DNA from: Lysobacterales bacterium | GTDB taxonomy: Bacteria; Pseudomonadota; Gammaproteobacteria; Xanthomonadales; SZUA-36 | Assembly (NCBI GenBank): GCA_029287515.1 | Contig: JARFQZ010000063.1 | Coordinates: forward strand, 1-6,887 | DNA length: 6,887 nt | Reading direction: 5' to 3' | Part shown: piece after piece, positions 4,173-6,887 of the stretch | How the letters are laid out: each line of letters begins with the position of its first letter | Position numbering within the stretch: the stretch's first letter is position 1 | The notes under the pieces: model-generated | Told to the model about the DNA's origin: nothing | Databases searched by the model: none | The model's input: only the letters and a program-made list of their open reading frames with translations | Translations under genes and position numbers: made by a program

Positions 4173-6887
4173 ATGATTTCTCTCCCCTTCCTGCGTTACC
4201 TGCCCATTGCCCTCGCTACCACTGTTTTGCTGGCAGGCTGTTCAGAATCGGCGGCGCCCCCCATTGAACCTGTTGCCAAAGAAGTGGTTGCAGCCAGCGC
4301 GGGTGAAGCACCGGTTGGCCAATTGGATCAGTCCGTTGTACCCGGACACTACCGGATAGAGTTACGCATTGATCCCAGCCAGGACGATTTTTCGGGGGTT
4401 ACGGAAATTGACGTCACGCTGAACGAACCGCGCGACCGGTTATGGTTGCATGGCAAAGGACTGCAGGTCAGCAGTGCATGGCTGACGGACGCTTCCGGAA
4501 ACCGCGTTGAAGCAAGCTATGAGCAAAAACTGGAGTCCGGGGTCGCCCTCGTTTCCCTGGCCAGGGTTGTGGAAGCCGGCGATGCGACGCTTCATTTCGA
4601 GTACACAGCGCCGTTCAACCTCACCACCGAGGCGCTGTTCAAAGCGGTACGCGACGGGAAATCCTATGCAGTGACGCAGTTCCAACCGATCTCCGCACGC
4701 CAGGTGTTTCCGGGTTTCGATGAGCCGGGCTTCAAGGTGCCTTTCGACATCAGCCTGGTAACCCGGGCCGGTGATGTGGCTGTTACCAACACGCCCGAAG
4801 CATCAGCGCAGACCCTGGAGGATGGTTTTGTGCGCCACCGGTTTGAAACTTCCCGGCCATTACCCACGTACCTGGTTGCAATAGCCGTTGGCCCCTATGA
4901 CGTTGCCGAGTATGGAATGATCCCGCCCAACTCCATCCGTGACCGGGAACTGCCTTTGAGAGGAATCGTGGCTAGCGGTCAGGCTGAAAAGGCGCGCTAC
5001 GCCATCGAGCACACCAGCGGTTTGTTGACCGTGCTCGAAGAATACTTCGGCACACCTTATCCATATAAGAAGCTGGACCTGATTGCCGTACCGAAAAGTT
5101 TTGGTGGCGCCATGGAGAATGTCGGGGCGATAACTTACGACGAATACCTGTTATTGATGGATGAGCAGTCCGCGCTCGACCAGCGGCGCGCCTATGCCGC
5201 TGTCCATGCCCATGAGTTGGCCCATATGTGGTTCGGCGACCTGGTCACACCGGACTGGTGGACCGACATCTGGCTGAATGAATCGTTTGCTACCTGGATG
5301 ATGTATAAAGCGGCCAATGAATACTGGCCGGAGGGAGAGTTCGACCGGCAGACGCTCAAGGGCGCGCTGGGCGCAATGGGTAATGATTCACTGGCTGCCG
5401 CCCGGGAAATCCGGGACCCGATCGATCACAACGACAATATCTCGGGCGCATTTGATGGTATCACCTACCAGAAAGGCGGCGGTGTTCTGGCGATGCTGGA
5501 GCGCTATATCGGCGAAGAGGGCTTTCAGAAGGGGATCCGGGTACATATGGAACGTCACGCAGACGGTTCTGCCAACGCAGATGACTTCATCGCCTCGGTG
5601 GCTGAAGGTTCAGGGGTCGGTGAAATCGATGCGGCTTTCAAGTCGTTCATAGAGCAACCGGGCGTTCCGCTGGTTTCGGCCGAAGTCGTTTGTGAAGACG
5701 GTCAAAACCCGACATTGGAAGTCAGCCAGACCCGTTACGCACCGCTGGGTTCTGGCATTGATCCGGAAAACAGCGAATGGCTTGTCCCGATGTGTGTCAG
5801 TTACGACACAGACAGCGGACGGCAGAGCACCTGCGCGATGTTGCGGGAAAGCCATCAGACCATTCAACTGGAATCGGACAATTGCCCCAGTCAGCTGCAC
5901 CCCAATGCAGACGGGGCCGGTTACTACCGGTTTACCATGCAGCCAAGCTGGCTGGACGGACTGGTGGAGGGCGCGTCAGCCCTCTCTGCTCCGGAGGCTT
6001 TGGCTTTGACAGACAGCCTTGACGCATCCTTCAGAGCCGGCACGGTGCCGGCCGGCAGCTTTGTTACCGGCATGTCCACGCTGCTGGGCCACCCGGACTG
6101 GGACGTCGCCGAAATGGCGATGGATAAACTCGAGGGCATCAGCGACATCATCGATAGTGAGGACCTGGAACGGGTGATGCCGGCACTCAGAAACATGGTA
6201 AGGCCCCGATTCCAAAGCCTGGAAAACGCCAATGACGAGGGTTCGATTCTTCTGAGAAAACGCATGCAGCGATTCCTGATTGTGGTCGCGAAGGATCCTG
6301 AAATGAGAAAGGCCCTTGCACAGCGTGCTTCTGCACGAATTGGACTGGATGGCGAGGCAGACCTTAGCGCGATTTCGGTCGAAGAAATGGAAACCGCTTT
6401 CAGCGTGGGGGTACAGGATTTCGGTGAGCCGTTTTTCGATTTGCTGATGGAGCAGGGCCTGGCTTCGAATGATCCGGCGTTTCGCAACGCCGCTTTTGGC
6501 GCCCTGGCACGGACAGAAGATCCTTTGTTGTCCGGGAAACTTCAAACATCCATCCTGGCGGAAAAGTTCCAGGGGACCGAGCCGTTTGGAATCATCTTCA
6601 GGCAAATGGCCCGCAACGCCACGACCGAGCTGACCTACCAATGGATGAAAGAGAACGACGAAGCAATTTTCGAACTCATTCCGCTTTCGTACCGCGGCAA
6701 CGTGGTGCCGGCTTTCGGCAGCTTTTTCTGCAGTATTGAAAAAGCGGACGAATGGCAGGCGTTCATAGAATCACGGGCGGAAGTGATGCCGGGCTACGAG
6801 CGAGACCTGGCGCAGGCAGTCGAAAGCGTCCGCTTGTGTGCCGCATTGAAGGATGCCCGGGGCGAAGATCTGCTGGCTGCCCTGCTG
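4173..6887 (+). CDS. M1-family zinc aminopeptidase, lipoprotein (C-terminus cut by window edge)
   Basis: A gluzincin aminopeptidase that removes N-terminal residues from peptides. The 905 codons visible have no stop. Residues 1-23 are a lipoprotein signal peptide ending in LLAGC, with lipidated Cys23; Ser24 at +2 gives no Asp retention signal, so the outer membrane is expected by the E. coli rule. The N-terminal beta domain starts near residue 55 (VVPGHYRIEL). GAMEN (312-316) binds the peptide's free amino end. The zinc site is HELAH (347-351) with Glu370 in WLNES, and Glu348 is the general base. Tyr432 in ITYQKGG is the transition-state Tyr. From about 500 on comes the bridging beta domain and a long helical ERAP1-like C-terminal domain. 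Apart from Cys23 there are six cysteines (507, 541, 554, 571, 853, 889), fitting disulfides in an extracytoplasmic protein. Family members of this type are about this long, so the stop is probably close beyond the edge. It is divergent from the symporter, suggesting peptide use. Specificity is not readable, though alanyl/broad is usual. Confidence 0.95.
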   Translation, partial: MISLPFLRYLPIALATTVLLAGCSESAAPPIEPVAKEVVAASAGEAPVGQLDQSVVPGHYRIELRIDPSQDDFSGVTEIDVTLNEPRDRLWLHGKGLQVSSAWLTDASGNRVEASYEQKLESGVALVSLARVVEAGDATLHFEYTAPFNLTTEALFKAVRDGKSYAVTQFQPISARQVFPGFDEPGFKVPFDISLVTRAGDVAVTNTPEASAQTLEDGFVRHRFETSRPLPTYLVAIAVGPYDVAEYGMIPPNSIRDRELPLRGIVASGQAEKARYAIEHTSGLLTVLEEYFGTPYPYKKLDLIAVPKSFGGAMENVGAITYDEYLLLMDEQSALDQRRAYAAVHAHELAHMWFGDLVTPDWWTDIWLNESFATWMMYKAANEYWPEGEFDRQTLKGALGAMGNDSLAAAREIRDPIDHNDNISGAFDGITYQKGGGVLAMLERYIGEEGFQKGIRVHMERHADGSANADDFIASVAEGSGVGEIDAAFKSFIEQPGVPLVSAEVVCEDGQNPTLEVSQTRYAPLGSGIDPENSEWLVPMCVSYDTDSGRQSTCAMLRESHQTIQLESDNCPSQLHPNADGAGYYRFTMQPSWLDGLVEGASALSAPEALALTDSLDASFRAGTVPAGSFVTGMSTLLGHPDWDVAEMAMDKLEGISDIIDSEDLERVMPALRNMVRPRFQSLENANDEGSILLRKRMQRFLIVVAKDPEMRKALAQRASARIGLDGEADLSAISVEEMETAFSVGVQDFGEPFFDLLMEQGLASNDPAFRNAAFGALARTEDPLLSGKLQTSILAEKFQGTEPFGIIFRQMARNATTELTYQWMKENDEAIFELIPLSYRGNVVPAFGSFFCSIEKADEWQAFIESRAEVMPGYERDLAQAVESVRLCAALKDARGEDLLAALL

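Noticed and set aside
4031..4174. 48-residue N-terminal extension of the symporter
   Set aside because: It would overlap the start of the divergent peptidase gene, is Cys-rich and unlike the family, and would cover the promoter region. The family's N-terminus fits the ATG at 4030.
6036..6052. Perfect 17-base palindrome GCCGGCACGGTGCCGGC
   Set aside because: It is inside the peptidase reading frame with no run of T after it, so it is not a terminator; GC-rich codons easily produce it by chance.
5924..6641. Two overlapping leftward open frames of 187 and 221 codons opposite the aminopeptidase
   Set aside because: Both are antisense to the M1 peptidase C-terminal domain, are Ser/Arg- or His/Gln-rich in the way shadow frames are, and show no family motif.

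Overview
The window looks like ordinary chromosomal DNA of a Gram-negative bacterium, most likely a marine or halotolerant gammaproteobacterium. This is an inference from three things: moderately GC-rich coding sequence, a lipoprotein-type M1 aminopeptidase exported by a Gram-negative-style lipobox, and a sodium-coupled NSS-family transporter. No RNA gene, insertion sequence, CRISPR array, phage gene or attachment site is visible.

The layout is two divergent transcription units around a 142-base intergenic region (4031-4172). Leftward from it run three closely spaced genes: an NSS sodium:solute symporter (2681-4030), a complete PaaK/CapK-type adenylate-forming ligase (1237-2667) and a shorter paralogue of that ligase (186-1226). 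Spacings of 13 and 10 bases and the lack of strong ribosome binding sites suggest one operon with coupled translation. Left of 186 there is about 100 bases with no convincing gene, then a possible start of another leftward gene (1-84, weak). Rightward runs one long gene, an M1-family zinc aminopeptidase lipoprotein (from 4173), which is still open at the right edge.

How they may work together is inference: an envelope aminopeptidase releases amino acids from peptides, and the divergent sodium symporter could take up amino acids or related solutes. The two ligase-type proteins would activate a carboxylic acid, but their substrate cannot be read from sequence. PaaK/CapK-like proteins occur both in aromatic acid catabolism and in polysaccharide gene clusters.

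The most unusual item is the second ligase paralogue. It keeps the fold-defining core of its neighbour, but the ATP-binding P-loop is replaced, the ribose-binding Asp is Asn, and the protein stops at the hinge where the mobile C-terminal domain with the catalytic Lys should begin. It is either a pseudoenzyme paired with the intact ligase or a decaying duplicate. Second-tier observations are a likely leaderless promoter for the symporter and the loss of both residues of the LeuT-type extracellular gate in that symporter.
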